NCBI GenBank assembly: GCA_013398615.1
Contig: VZSR01002741.1
Coordinates: 716,686 to 780,685, forward strand
DNA: 64,000 nt
From: Brachypodius melanocephalos
Lineage: Eukaryota > Chordata > Aves > Passeriformes > Pycnonotidae
Reading direction: 5' to 3'
This document shows positions 46,457 through 58,995 of the stretch, piece by piece; the first letter of the stretch is position 1, and each line of letters begins with the position of its first letter. A program made the position numbers and the translations under genes. The notes below the pieces were generated by a model. It searched no databases. It saw only the letters and a program-made list of their open reading frames with translations, and was not told where the DNA came from.

Positions 46457-49400
46457 CACAGCATGTGCCTCCTACACGTGCCTCTGGCACTGCAGGTCTT
46501 CTCCTGCACTGCGCAACCCTGATGGAGCCCTTTCATTGCACCATGAGCCTTAGGAATGGACATCTTCAAAGCAGAACCTCAGGGAGAGAAGCAAGGAGCA
46601 GGAAGATGCTGTTATGGGCCATTCCTGAAAGGAAAAGCAACCATGTGGGTTCAGAGCACCTCCCAGCAGCTGGAGGAACACACAGGCACTGCCGTGGTTT
46701 GAGACTGGTTGCCTCAATGCTCACCAACACGTACCCTGGGCCTTCTGCAGTCATTTCCCTTTGAATTAACGCTGCTTTTCAGATCTGACAATGCTGATGT
46801 CTGTCTATTACACCAGGAGTCGTTCCCAAAGCTCCTGTATCTTTTTCCAAAAGAGCCAAAGCAGCAAAGGGTTATTAACCAGGGAGACAGCACAGGGAGG
46901 GAACGTGCTGTTCTTTGACAGGAACTGTGCTAATGAAAGTTATAAAATTAAAGACCAGGAAAACCTCAATGACAACTGCAACCTTAGAAAAGCTGCCATT
47001 CAACCCCAAGGAAAACAGCCAAGGAAGAAGAAAGTCACTGTGGATTCTGGGTCCACATTCCAGAACTTTCACCTCCAGCACCAGGTTGCTCCATTAAAGC
47101 AGAGTCTGCCATTAGGTTCATCACAGAGTTATCCCAAGGCCCTCTGCTAATTCTGGGTATGATTTCAGCCAGCCACCACACGATCCTGATGGAAAGCAGG
47201 TGAGAGCTGAACCATGGTTTGGAAGCCACTAAGAGCACCATGCAGGCATGGATTCCCTGTCTTTTCTTTCAGCACATTCCTTGGGGACGAGTGGCCCCGG
47301 TGTCCTCTCTCCTCATGCCTCCTTGGAGCTGGTTAATCCACAGAGAGGAAGAGGAGCTGCCACACCATGACGTTTGTGGCCCTGCAAGTGGCTTTCAGGT
47401 TTGCTTGAAGACTTGAGTGGTTTTCAGGCTTTGTCTCGTTGGCCGCTGCAGGGACTGCTTTTACAGGAGCAAGTCCAACAAAACACTTCAGCATGTGCTC
47501 ATCTCCCAGGTAAGAGCAGCCTGAGGAGATCAGTGCTCCAGAAAAACTTTCCTGGATGTGTGGAGACGCCACCATCAAAGCCCTACCTGAATGAGACCTC
47601 CCAGGGCTGCCTCTCCCCAGGAAAAACAGCAAACCTATATTGGGTATCAACATATACTTTAGCTGTTTGAAAACAAGCACCACTCACTCTGCTCTACAAA
47701 ATAACAAAAATCCTGGAAAAACAGAGCACAAACTGTACCTTCACACATGCCCCACCAAGTGTCAACCTGGGGTGAGCAGAAGCAGCTGAGCCCAAAGAGA
47801 GTCACATTTTCTAGGGAACATTAATGCAGCCCTGGAGCTGGTGGTGACAGGTGAGCCCCGGGCTCCTGGCTGTGCTGGACTCAGTGGGAGATGGGGCTGG
47901 ACTCCCATGGGACAGATGCTCTAAATTAGGAATGAAAACATTGCCCCCTGCTCAGCAGAAGGGTACACTCAAAGTGAGCCCTTGTCTGGGACAGCCAGCA
48001 GGCGAAGCAAGGCGATAACAACAGCCCTGCCAGAGTCCAAAATACACCCGCAACTTGTTTTGATTTACTTTGTGCTGGGCTTTAAAATATGCTGAAAAAT
48101 TTCCATCCAGCCTGGCTGCGGAGCTGCAGGAGGAGCCTGGGGTTTGTTTCCATGTACAGTGATGCTGATCTGAATTTCTCCCCATGGGTAGTGAAAAGAG
48201 AACTCTCAGGGAGGGCAGTGCTGAGAGGAGCAAGGGGACAAGGAGCCACCCAGTGTGCTCTGGCAGTGATTTCGGGTGGGGACTGCACAGTATCCACACC
48301 GGTGGCTGTAGGGGGGAGCGATGCTCCTTCCCAGCACAGGGAAGCACCCCATGGAGACATCAAGCTGAGTTAAACCACAGAGGGAGAGCTGCTCCCGGAG
48401 TGCAGCAGCACAGCCCCTGCCAGCGCTGGAACGTCTTGCTTGTGGCTCAAATCAACTCAGCTCCATTACAAACAAACCTGTGGGAGGGAGAGGCAAGGAA
48501 AGAATCCCTCGAGGAATCTGCTAGGCACTGGAGGAGCTAAAAATAACCACCACCAACAAATCAATCTAGAAACAGAAAGCTAAAATCCCTAATAATAGAG
48601 GGTTGCCAGGTGGAGGAGGGAGATGCCTGGCACCCTGTGCCCTGGTTCTGCCCACCAAGGATCCTGCAGTGAGTGGGGGCACAGGAATCTGGGACTGAGG
48701 GGGCATCGCTGCCTCTGCCTCCAACAGAGACCAGCTTCCCCATACAGGGAAGCGTGGTATTGTTTCCCTGTTGTTTTTTACCTTTGTGATTTCAGACTGT
48801 GTCTCCAGATGGGCCAGCTGACTCCAAGGAACTGAGGTGCTCCAGCCAAACTCCCCAGTCCCTCCTCGGTTCCATACCAAGCTCCAGAAATGGAGCCAAA
48901 TCTTGTGTCCTTTCCAGTTCTGGTCACCATCTTTCCCACATCCCTCTGGTAAGATCAGTCTAATCTTAGGGCACATCTCTGTATCTATCAGTGCTTGGCT
49001 CTGCTATTTTCCCCCTCCCAGATCCCTCCAAGGATGCATATCCCAATCCAGGCCTTCCACCCCTGAACATGTGCCATCACAGAGTGAAACCCTTGAGCAC
49101 GGGTCACCATGATCTCACAGCTTAAAGTAACAGAAACACTCTTAGGAAGTGGATAAAAGGCTCTTGATGGCAACTCAACTGCAATGTGAAATTCAAATGT
49201 GAATTTTAGGACTTCACAGGACCAGAAGGATCTGGCCTGGACGTGGTAAGTCAGCAGGGTGGAAGAGCCTCGGGTTTGTTCACCAGGCACACAAGAGAAT
49301 TCCCAGCCTGCTGGAAGATGCCAGCACATGGGCAGAGAGCTGCTCCTGACCTCCACATCCCCAAGGCCAGCAGGGAAGGACGCAACCCAAGGGGGATTGG

Positions 49401-49739
49401 GAGAGCCCCTCATGCTCGTGTCACCCCCACCCCCCTTGCTGCCACCTACAACAGGATGGCACGTCCACGGCCAAGCAGAGATGCGCCATGGGGGGGCTGC
49501 ACCCACCCGTGCTCTGGGGCAACGTCCTCGGTCTGTCCCCACCCCAGCCACGCCACAGCCCCCCGGATTCGAAGGGCAGAGCTGGAGGGACATGAGGCAA
49601 GGACAGGCCACCCAGGAGCAGGGACAGGAGCCGGGGAGGAGGTAATTCGATGTCCTGCCCTTGCCTCCCCCAGGCCGGCTCAGCTCGGGTGACGAGTGCT
49701 GCAGGAAAGGGGACGCTGCTCTCCTGACACGATACACGC

Positions 49740-49900
49740 TGCTAATCCCACGGCTTTATCTGTCACTTCCGCGCCGGCTGCGGGACCCAGCCCCACCGTG
49801 CCCGGCTCCCGGGCACCGCACGGCCCCACCGAGCGCTGCTCCCTGCCTGCCCCCGCCTGCTTCCCCAGCCCCGCGCCTCGCTCCCTCCTCGGCATAAAAA
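49740..49900. promoter_or_regulatory. CpG-rich stretch with TATA-like end
   Basis: About sixteen CpGs lie in 130 bp, followed on the plus strand by 'cataaaaac' at 49893-49901. It could be a small CpG island or simply GC-rich intron. No transcript is supported downstream on either strand. Confidence 0.3.
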
Positions 49901-51195
49901 CTCCAGGGGGGGAAAAGGGGTGTTGACAAGGGTGTTTGTTGAATCACATGAGCTGGGAATGAGTGGGAGCCTCATCAGGCAGCGCTCCCAACTCTCCTGC
50001 CACAAAGCACTTCCCTGGGCTGGGAGAGAACAGGACTGGAGCGGGGCTGGGGACTCGCCCGTGGGGTCAGTGCCGACACAGGGCAGCCCTGCCAGGGTGT
50101 AGTAGGTCTAGGGCTGGGCAAGGAACTATGGAAGCACAGGAGCAAAGTTCCCAGTGGCCACCAGCCCCTGCCCTCCTGGGTGCCTCCCTGCCCAGCTGCT
50201 CCCTGCAGGGACCCTGACATCCCTCACATCTCCAACCTCCAGGGACCAGCAGCTCGCCCCGGCATTCCCATCCAGCGCCTCTTCTCTGGCTGTCAAGCAA
50301 GAGCCCTGGCTGTGCCTGGAGGGATCCACCCAGGGGCACAGACCCCAGCCCGGGGGTCCCCACGGCAGTGCCCACCCGGGCCGGTGCCCGCTCCCTGCCC
50401 AGCAGCCCCAGAGGCAGATAACCTGCCCTGTGCAAGTGCTGGGGCACGCAGCTCGGCAACAGCAATTCCAGCTCTCCAGCTCAGGAATGTCCAAATAAAT
50501 ACAGAAATACATAAAAAGGCCATAAATAAGGTTGCCTGAGATGGCTGTTTGTCTCCTGCCTGGCCAGGACCCCCTCTCCCCCGCTGCTGTTTGCCTTGGC
50601 AGATGACAGCTGGGTAATTTGTTTCCATTGCAATGAAGTCCCAATTAACTGGAATAAACTTTTTACACTAAGTGTGTTTGTTTAACAAACTGGCTCTTTC
50701 AGAGCCTCACCGAGACCTGATTGATGCATTTGAGGGGAGTGGAAACACGCTGGATGCTTGGACATTAAAGCTGCAGTGTCTGGGCAGGCTGGGGCTGAAA
50801 GGGCTCTCTCTGTGTTTGGGAAATCAAAACTGACACCTCTGATGTCTGGACTGGGACAGGGATTTCAGCGTGGCCTTTGTGTACAAATATTGACAGTTCT
50901 TCATTCGCTGTGGCTGACACCCCCTCCGGTGTCCCCGTGGGGCAGGAGATCCCCCAGGACCACGCTCCACCTTTGCTGGGAGAAGGTGGGATCCATCACC
51001 TTTGCTGGGATGGACGTGGTCCCTCCTGGGGACAGCACTGGGGGCTCCAGCCAGCCAACAAAATCCCAAAGAAAGGGGACACAGGACACTCAATGAAGCA
51101 GAGCCAATGTCTGCAGAAGCAGCCATGCTCCTCCTCCCAGCCTCCAGAGATCATCTTCATGGCTCATGAAGCCATTGATGTACAGCAGCAAAGCC

Positions 51196-51275
51196 AAGAT
51201 GGTGAGAGACCAGACTGAGATGGCTAGAAACCATTCTGAGATGGCTAGAAGACAGTCTGAGATGGCTAGAAACTG
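51196..51275. repeat. 21-bp tandem repeat
   Basis: Nearly four units of 'ctgagatggctagaaaccatt' with substitutions mainly in the last third (ccagact, ccattct, gacagtct, actggtt). Confidence 0.92.
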
Positions 51276-52288
51276 GTTGGGAGTCTGACTCTGGTTTCTG
51301 GTTCACACCAGAGTTTTCAGCAACATGCTCCAGCTGAGGGGAGGTGAGAGAACAGAGAAACCTGATAAAAGCCCAGAAGCAGAACCATTCCCCATCCTCA
51401 GAACCATTCCATTGGGATGGAAATGGCAAAGCCAAGTGGACAGATTTCACAATAGGGATCTGGCACAACTGGGACCCAAGGCAGCCAGTGAAGATGCTGT
51501 GCAGGCAGAGGGGCTGCCTGGACACATCTGGAGACAGCAGCTCTTGTGCTGTGCCTTCTGCAGGAACAGGGCTGCTGGGAGCATCCCAGGACAGGCAAAA
51601 CTAAGCCCCCACATCTGCCAGATGGTGGCCTAGGATGCAGAGGGACAAAAGAGGAACACCGTGAGGAAAAGATGACCCAAGCAGCCCTGGCAGTGGTGCC
51701 AAAGGCAGGCACCAAGCACCACTGCTGACTCTGGTGGGATGTCCCACGAGGAGGGAAAAGCCACGGCACAGCTCCAGGGCAGAGCCCACGCCAGGACCAG
51801 CCCCACGCTGGAGCTGTGTTCCAGCTGCCTGGTGAGACACTGCATGAATAATAAGCACTTCTGGAAAACAAAGCACTTCTGACATCCAAGGGGACAATGA
51901 GTGCAGCTGAGCTTTCTCTCCCTGGGTGCTTTTTCCTTCCTACCTCAAACTGCAAAGGAAAACCCACAGCAGACCCTGCTTGAGAACTGTAAGCTCCAGA
52001 GGTGTTCTTGAAGTATTCACTGGGAAGGCTTTTCTATTTCAATTCTAAAAATGGGAATTTGCAGGTCCTAGAGTTCCTTTCATCTGCTTCTCCAGCCCAT
52101 TTCCTCAAAGTGCCATGCACATTTCCATTTACTGTGGTACAAGGTGGTGTTTTCCTGTGGCTAGGGGTTGAGCTGATCTCCCACAATCCTTCAGTAAAAT
52201 GCTTCAAAGTCTGCCTGAAGTCAGTCTGCCCAGGCTGTCCACAGCTTGATTCAGTCAAGTCTTTAATTTAGGTGTAAATACCATTATT

Positions 52289-52446
52289 CATCGTTCCAGA
52301 TCCTAGAGGTGTCCAAGGCCAGGTTGGACAGGGCTTGGAGCACCCTGGGATAGTGGAAGGTGATCCTGCCCATGGCAGGTGGTGGAACGAGGTGAGATTT
52401 AAGGTCCCTTCAAACCCAAACCATTCTGGGATTCCATGATTCTTCA
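52289..52446 (+). mobile_element. CR1 LINE 3' end, plus orientation
   Basis: 'agaggtgtccaaggccaggttggacagggcttggag' to 'ccaaaccattctgggattccatgattctt'. It is strongly 5'-truncated. Confidence 0.92.
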
Positions 52447-52942
52447 GTGATTATTGTCAGCTCATCCTACATTCAGGATGTGTTGATGCCACCAGTGGCA
52501 GCACTGATGGCAGAGCTGTGCACTGTGTCCAGGCTCCCTGTGCAGTCCATGGGGAGATAAGAATTCATTTCCCCATAAATTAGATTGGATGGTGGTCACG
52601 GTGCCCTTTCACAGGATATCCTAAGCCTGAAGAGACAAATAAGCACCCTATCCCTTCCCAGCACACAGCCACTGCACTACCCTAAATCTTGTGTCTGTCA
52701 GTGCCAGAAACCTGTAGGAAAGCTGAAATCCCTGGATCACCCTCCATGCTCACGGCTTTGCCAGGATGCAGGAAAGACAGCGCGTTTCCTCCTTTAACAC
52801 CCTTAGTCACACTTTTCCCTGAGCAAATTAGCACTATCTCCATGTCTGCCTGCAGTCTGCCAAGCACAGCCCCATCCCGCCCGATGATCCCTCCCAGAGA
52901 ACGAGCCGGAGGAGCTCCGGGAGATCCGGCTGATTGCTCACA

Positions 52943-53091
52943 GAACCTGGGGCTGCCCCATCCCTGGAAGTGTTCCAAGAATGGGCCTTGGAGATACTTG
53001 GGACAGCGGAAGGTGTCCCTACCCGTGGCAGAGGGGTAGAACTAGATGATCCTTAAGGTCCCTTCCAACACAAACCCTTGTGTGATTTTCC
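52943..53091 (+). mobile_element. CR1 LINE 3' end, plus orientation
   Basis: 'cagaacctggggctgccccatccctggaagtgttccaagaatgggc' to 'gatccttaaggtcccttccaacacaaaccc'. Part of 'aggccaggttggacagg' is missing, a small internal deletion. Confidence 0.9.
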
Positions 53092-53606
53092 AGTGCCGCA
53101 GCCCAGCTGTCAATCTGAGAAAATACCACAATGGTATTTGAATAAAAAGCCTGGATTAATCTGTGGCTGTTCCAAGAAACTGTATCAGAGCCCTCCTTGT
53201 GCTGTGCTGAGGGACAAAGCCCTTGAGATGATGTGAGGCAGCAAGGTGGAGAACGGAGAATGAGGAATGGGGAATTTCCCCTCAGGAGCAGGAATTGAAG
53301 GCACTCAGCACTCCTGGAACTGCTGTACGTGATCGGCAGTGCCTGTGTGGGAGGGTGGCAGGGAGTGAAGAGGAGGGCACTGCACACTTACAATACACAC
53401 CATTATATGTTTTTCTTTGGAATTACAGATCTTTTAGCAGTCGGTGCTTGAATAAACACATATTTACCTTCTCTCCAAGGACTGGGACGAGGCACAGCAC
53501 ATCCTAGCTAAGCCAGCTGCAGGAGCTCAGCCTTAAATGCATGTTCCCAGTTGATAAGAAATAATGTGTTAGCATGCTGGGAGCCTCACAGAGCCAGCAG
53601 TAACAT

Positions 53607-53662
53607 CATGGAATCATCGGAGGGTTTGGGTTTCATCTAGTTCCAGCCTCCTGCCATGGAGT
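53607..53662 (-). mobile_element. CR1 LINE 3' tail remnant, minus orientation
   Basis: 'catggaatcatcggagggtttgggtttcatctagttccagcctcctgccatgg' is a short inverted CR1 3' end with a small deletion where 'ggaagggacc' is expected. Confidence 0.7.
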
Positions 53663-55346
53663 GCAGAATAGAGTGGTCAATACAAATGAAATATTACAAT
53701 ATACAGGAAAATTATTAGGGAAACTAAAGAAGGGGAAAATGCATGGCTGGACATAGAAAATCTGCTATTGGGAGGCAAAGGCTAGCAGTAGGTCTGGTTT
53801 TAAGGAGCACTGGGTCTACTTTAAAGCAGAGTTTATAGGACTGCTCAAATGATGCAGAAAAGGAAGACATAGTCCATATTTATTCTGTGTTTGGGAAAAA
53901 AATGTGAGTAAACTAATTCCTAGGAGAGATGAAGCTCTCCTAAATCATTAGCATCCACGTATATCAAATGTGGCCAAATAGCACCAAGCAGCCAGCACAG
54001 CCAACACCAGAAAAAGGGGGAAGTTTTTGGGCTCTGCTGCTTGTTTTGAGCAAAGTTCAGGCTGCCACATCCAGATGGAAATGGCTCCTTCCCCCCAACA
54101 TTCCCACCCGGCAGTAAGGGTGACCTAGTTTACAACCAAATGGTCAGCCTGATATAGGACCCAGAAGGCAGGGCTCATCTGGAATTAGATTAAGAAATAA
54201 TTAAAGGATGTAGGTTCTAATTAAAGTCGGTCGGTGTGTCTTGGTGGAGGAGATCTTGTCAAATGAGCCTGATGTCACTCTGTAATGAACGCTCGCTCGC
54301 AGGAGAAAGCCCCGTGCACATCCCGGCTGCGCAGGCAGGGCTCTCAGCGCTCCTTGACATTCTGATTGCAGAAGATGGGGCTGTGCAGGCCAAATCAAGC
54401 ACTTTAAATAGATTTAGAGCCGGCTGACAGGTCTCACACAGGAGGTGTCAATGGGGAATCGTTGGCGAGGCTCCACGGGGAACGCGCCAGTCGATATTTC
54501 CATCGATGATCACGATGAAAACACAAAATCCTCACTCGAAAAATTAGTGGATGACAGGAAGATTGATGTAATGGTAAATATTGATGAGGAGAGAGGGAAA
54601 TGTGGGCTGCCTGGTAATGCTGAGCCCATTCAAACACTGTACATGATAATGCAGCCCAGCACGGGATAACACAGCTCCGGAGAGGGATTTCAGGCCGTAT
54701 TTTTGAACAGGGACTGGATCCCAGACAAGAGGGAGCCTCCAGAAAGGGTCAGGGGTCACCACGGGTGAGCAGCCCAGCACAAGGCTCTAATGTGGTGCTG
54801 TGAAGAAAAAAGCTGATGCAGTTCTTGGGGGAGAGCAGGAGAGCTGCACATACTGCACTGCTGGGACTGCCGCTGCCACTTCTGCAATTAAAGTGTCCAT
54901 GTTTAAAGAGGACACTAAAACAGCAGAGCCTGGAGGGATGAGTCACAAAATTGATCTAATGGCTGGAGAAAATATCATGCTGCAAAAGATTTGAGCTATA
55001 TTGAGTTTATTGATAAAAATCTGCCACCCATCAAAAAACCAGAGTGGTGCCAACTGCTTTTATCAGCAAGGTGTGCCAGGAGGCAGGGACTGGGAAAAGG
55101 AGCCCAGCAAATTCTAGTGAGTTTTGGGTCAGGATTAGATACATCTCAGAGATACTCAGAGGATTAGAAAACTCCCAGAAGGCAACCAAAACCTCTCCAG
55201 GAGCTCGTGGGCAATTCATATCCCTGCAGCATATGGGAGGCCAAAGGAGGGATCTAATGGACCTAAATCCCACCCAAACAAATCCCAGCAGACAACTGGA
55301 GCTCCAGGGCTGACTCCTACCATGCACAGGATGAAGGCTCAGGAGG
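53663..55346 (-). other. Intron segment, AT-rich, with candidate conserved block
   Basis: This unique sequence is more AT-rich than the window average. It contains the block at 54180-54680, which is repeat-free and has an open frame (listed separately). I recognise nothing else. Confidence 0.5.
54180..54680. promoter_or_regulatory. Candidate conserved element with open plus-strand frame
   Basis: This repeat-free block has homeobox-like 'ctaattaa' (54217-54224), 'tcgatatttccatcgatgatcacgatga' and several retained CpGs. The plus-strand frame from 54418 is open for 83 codons to a stop at 54667-54669. From ATG 54451 it reads MGNRWRGSTGNAPVDISIDD and goes on, acidic and without low complexity. 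I recognise no protein family. The block may be an enhancer or an unrecognised small ORF or exon; a non-coding conserved element is the more likely reading. Confidence 0.3.
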
Positions 55347-55610
55347 GGTGTTTAATGGCTTTAAACTGACAGAGAGCACATGTGGAGTAAATGCTAAGAA
55401 GAAATTGTTCCCTGGGAGGGTGGTGAGACCCTGGCACAGAGTGCCCAGACAAGCTGTGGCTGCCCCATTCCTGGAAATGTCCAAGGCCAGGTTGGATGGG
55501 GCTTGGAGTAACCCGGGATAGTAGAAAGTGTCCCTGCCCATGGCAAGGGGTGGGACTGGATGAGTTTTCAAGTTCCTTCCAACCCCAACCATTCTCAGAC
55601 CCTATGAGAT
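55347..55610 (+). mobile_element. CR1 LINE 3' end, plus orientation
   Basis: 'taagaagaaattgttccctgggagggtggtgagaccctggcacagagtgcccagac' to 'ccccaaccattctcagaccctatgag'. It is 5'-truncated and non-coding. Confidence 0.92.
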
Positions 55611-56810
55611 AGTCCTGGCCTTGGAGCAATGAGGAGCTGGGGTGGCACCAAGCTCCTCACAGCAAAATTTCTGAGCTACAGAAGTCCGGCTACCTCTGAG
55701 GAGTCCCCATCAAGTCTTGTGCCAATAGCAAAGCATGAGAGAAAGGATCTCTCTGTCTTGGAGAAAGCCCAGCAGGGATTTCTGGCTGAGCAGCTCAGGA
55801 AACACCTCTCCCCACTTCTCCCCTTTGTACCCGGCTGTTTTTGGGACCGATGGCTGCTGTGGGTGGGAGCAGTACCTCCCATGGCTAAAGCATCTCTGTG
55901 TTGACTCATTGCAGCAAACAGTTTGCTCTCCTGCTTAGGGGAGAATGCAGGCTTGGTTATTTGTTAAAAAATGCCCATCTTCCTACGCTCAATTCCCTTT
56001 CCATGATTAATGCCAGGCTCCGCAATCGTGGCAGGGCTGCAGCTGGTGCTTAGGTGGCTCCTGTGCCAGCCTGAGTGCTGAGCTGGCAGCATCATCCTCC
56101 CAGCACCAGAGGGGAAGGCAGCCCCGGGCTCAGAGCAGCAGGGCAGGCAGATGCCATCCCAATGTCCCCACCAGTGGCCTGGGGAGCCCCAGTGCCTGGG
56201 CATGCAGGGACCGTGCCCACTCTGATCCCTCCTTCTGGAAAAAGCAGCAAGGAGAGGGAGCCCATGGTGAGCAAGGAGTCTTGTGCTGCCCAGAGGCACT
56301 GCAGGGCAACAGGGGCTGAGCCCCAATCCCTGCTGGCATTTCATGGGGACAGAACCCCCTTAGTGCTATGGGGAGTGCACAGTGCAGAGGAACACACGCG
56401 CTTCAGCTGGGACAACAGGAAGCGTGACAGAAGGACTTCTACTCTTTGTGTGGCAGTGCTGGAGATAGGGAATCAGGCCCAGGCAGGTTTTTAATTGGAA
56501 TGGAAATTACAAAAGGGACAAAATCCAACCCTGTTTTGGTGTAAAGAAAGGGGCTGGGAGATCAGGGAAAAAAGCCCTGCAAGTTTCTGACTACGGGAAC
56601 AGTAAGAGCCTACACTGCAACCTCACTTAACATGTTAAAAGCTGCAGATAAACAACGAAATCCAAAACTTTATTTTATACCAGATATAGGAGGGCCCTTC
56701 CCAGGGAAGAGCAGACCCAGGGCCCGGGGTTGGTCCATTTGTCCCATGGCCTGTGCACCCACTGCGGCATGAAATGAGTTCAGCCGGCCCCAACGACTCC
56801 TCCTGCTGAT
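55611..56810 (-). other. Intron, no further feature
   Basis: This is unique sequence between two CR1 copies. Open frames are short and lack known domains. Confidence 0.6.
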
Positions 56811-57275
56811 CCAGAATAGTTTGGGTGGGAAGGGACCTTAGAGCTCACCTCATTCCAACACCGTGCCATGGGCAGGGACACCTTCCACTATCCCAGGTTC
56901 CTCCAAGCCCTGTCCAGTCTGGCCTTGGACACTAACAGGGATCCAGGGACAGCCAAAGGTTCTCTGGGAAATCTGTGCCAGAGCATCCCCACTCTCACAG
57001 GCAAGAATTTCTCCTCAATACTGAATCAAAATCTCTTATCTTTTACTTTAAAACCATTCCCCTTTGTCCTACCACTGTCTGTCCAAGTAAAAAAAGTCAC
57101 TGTCCCTCTCTTTAATAAGCTCCCTTAAGTACTGGAAGGCTGAAATGAGGTGTCACTGAAGCCTTCTCTTCTCTAGGCTGAACACCCCCAGCTCTCCCAG
57201 CCTGTCTCCAGAGCAGAGGGCCCACCCCTGGAAGCATCTCTGTGGCCTCCTCTGGACCCATTCTGTGTGCAGAGC
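56811..57275 (-). mobile_element. CR1 LINE 3' end, minus orientation
   Basis: The plus strand starts 'ccagaatagtttgggtgggaagggaccttagag' and runs through 'gccatgggcagggacaccttccactatcccaggtt', 'accattcccctttgtcctaccactgtctg' and 'ggctgaacacccccagctctcccagcctgtc' to 'cctctggacccattctgtg'. At about 465 bp it is the second-longest CR1 copy here. Confidence 0.93.
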
Positions 57276-58351
57276 ATCCCACCATGATCCTCCAGGCCCA
57301 GTGGGCACAGGAGCCCGGGGCAGGCACGCACCCAAGGAGCAATAAAAAAGAAAATGAGTAAGAGCAGTGTTCATCCAGACTTCAGCAGAACCATGGTGTT
57401 CAGCAAGACCTCCCAGGCACATCATGCAGGGCTGCCCTCCCAGGCTGTGTGGGGAGGGGACGAGAGCAGGACAGCCAGGCCTTTTGCAGGGGGCCCTGCT
57501 CTCATCCCGGGTACAAACTGGTACCAGTTCCCAGCTTCCCAAGCAAACAGCAATGTTAGCCTGGGCAGGGAGCCCAGAGGCCACAGTGCAAAGCAGCGGG
57601 GTGATGGCTCCTCCACGCCTGAGCTCCTGCCGGATCCCTGCCAGCACCGCTCCTCCTCGGGGCCCTGTCCCATTCCCTCCAAAGCCCAGAGGAACAGCCT
57701 GGACCTGGCTGTGCTGAACTGCCAGGAGATAGCTGAATTCCTGCACCCACTGCAAAGGTCCAGAGCAAGCCTCTGCCATGCCATGAGATAGCCCCCAGTT
57801 CATTCCCACTTCTGCTAATCCCCAGCTCCCTGCTGCTTCCCACTGCTCATTCCTGCTTCTCCTAACTCCCTGCTCCCAGGCTGCCCAGGGTCAGCTCTGC
57901 TCTCCATTCCCACACTGGCATTTGTTGAATGACTAAATTTCTCCCAAGTGCTTTTCCAGGATTCCCTGCCTCTCTCTGCACTCCAATGTATTAAAGTCCC
58001 TCCACCTCCACCTCCATTCAGACTGAATCCACTGGCCAAACTCCAGGGGAAATATTTTATAAGTTTGCTGTACAGTTTCAATGGCTCAGCCCCACTGCCA
58101 GGATACCCCAACTAGCACCAGAATCTTCTTTAATTATGTTGTGTGCAAAGGAGATCAGTCCTCAACTCTCCAGGTATTTGCCTTGGCCAGGATTTGGGGT
58201 TGGAAGCGAGGAGTCCGTGTTCATGATCCCTTCTGGAGGGCTGCACTCCCCTTCAGCTTCCAACCCACACCTGCCTGAAGAGCACCCACCCCACAGACCC
58301 CAACACTTCTCTTTCACCCTCCAGGGCTTTGCCATCCCACTGCCACCAGAG

Positions 58352-58369
58352 ATGGTGGTGGTGGTGGTG
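58352..58369. repeat. (TGG)n microsatellite
   Basis: Six TGG units in unique sequence. Confidence 0.9.
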
Positions 58370-58624
58370 CTTCATCCTTTCCTACAACCAAAGCTATGAG
58401 CACTCTCCAGATTTGTGCAGGTGGTTTTGGGACAGTCTCTTGCATCACTGAGTATCCCAATGAGTATCCTTTACGGAGAGGTGGTCTTGGCATTGCTTCT
58501 CCTACCCCATAGCTCCCTGGTGTCACTGGCACCATCTCTTCCTCCCCACTTCCCATGTGTGTCTTCCTCCCTCTGCTCAGCACTTGGAACCTGAGCTCCC
58601 AGCTGAACAACTCTCAGCCACCAC

Positions 58625-58995
58625 AGAGGAAGTCAGACACAGCCTATATGTGTGTGATTATCACCATTACTACAGCAATAATGTCGGAGGGAAGGAGGTA
58701 CTGAAATGAAAACCTGCCTTAGGAACACATCGCACTTATTATCATGGGCCTTAATGCTTCCAAAATGTAAATACTGATTTCTAGAGCCTAAAAACCACCA
58801 ATGTTTTATGAGATAATGATTCAGCAAGGAAACACTTTCATCTAAGTGCTGGCATGGCAAGATTGGAGTCTGGGAGATGAAATGTTCTGCTGTAAGGGCC
58901 AGGTGACAAAGAATTAGCTGCGGAGACAGCTCTGTGTAATGACTTCGAGGCAAAAGAAACAGGAGCTGCTGCTTTCTGAGAGGCGGTTTCAAAGG
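58625..58995. promoter_or_regulatory. Candidate conserved non-coding element
   Basis: This repeat-free block has balanced base composition and enhancer-like words: 'gtgtgattatcaccattactacagcaataatg', 'ttattatcatgggccttaatg', 'gagataatgattcagcaa'. Open frames are broken on both strands. It differs clearly from the GC-rich flanks. Conservation cannot be tested here. Confidence 0.35.

Larger units (their letters stand above)
43331..52288 (-). other. 31.9 kb intron, middle part
   Basis: This is unique sequence without recognised CR1 copies for about 9 kb. It includes a small 10-bp repeat (46429-46456), a CpG-rich stretch (49740-49900), an AT-rich repeat-free block (50590-50720) and a 21-bp tandem repeat (51196-51275). 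No gene is supported. Confidence 0.55.
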
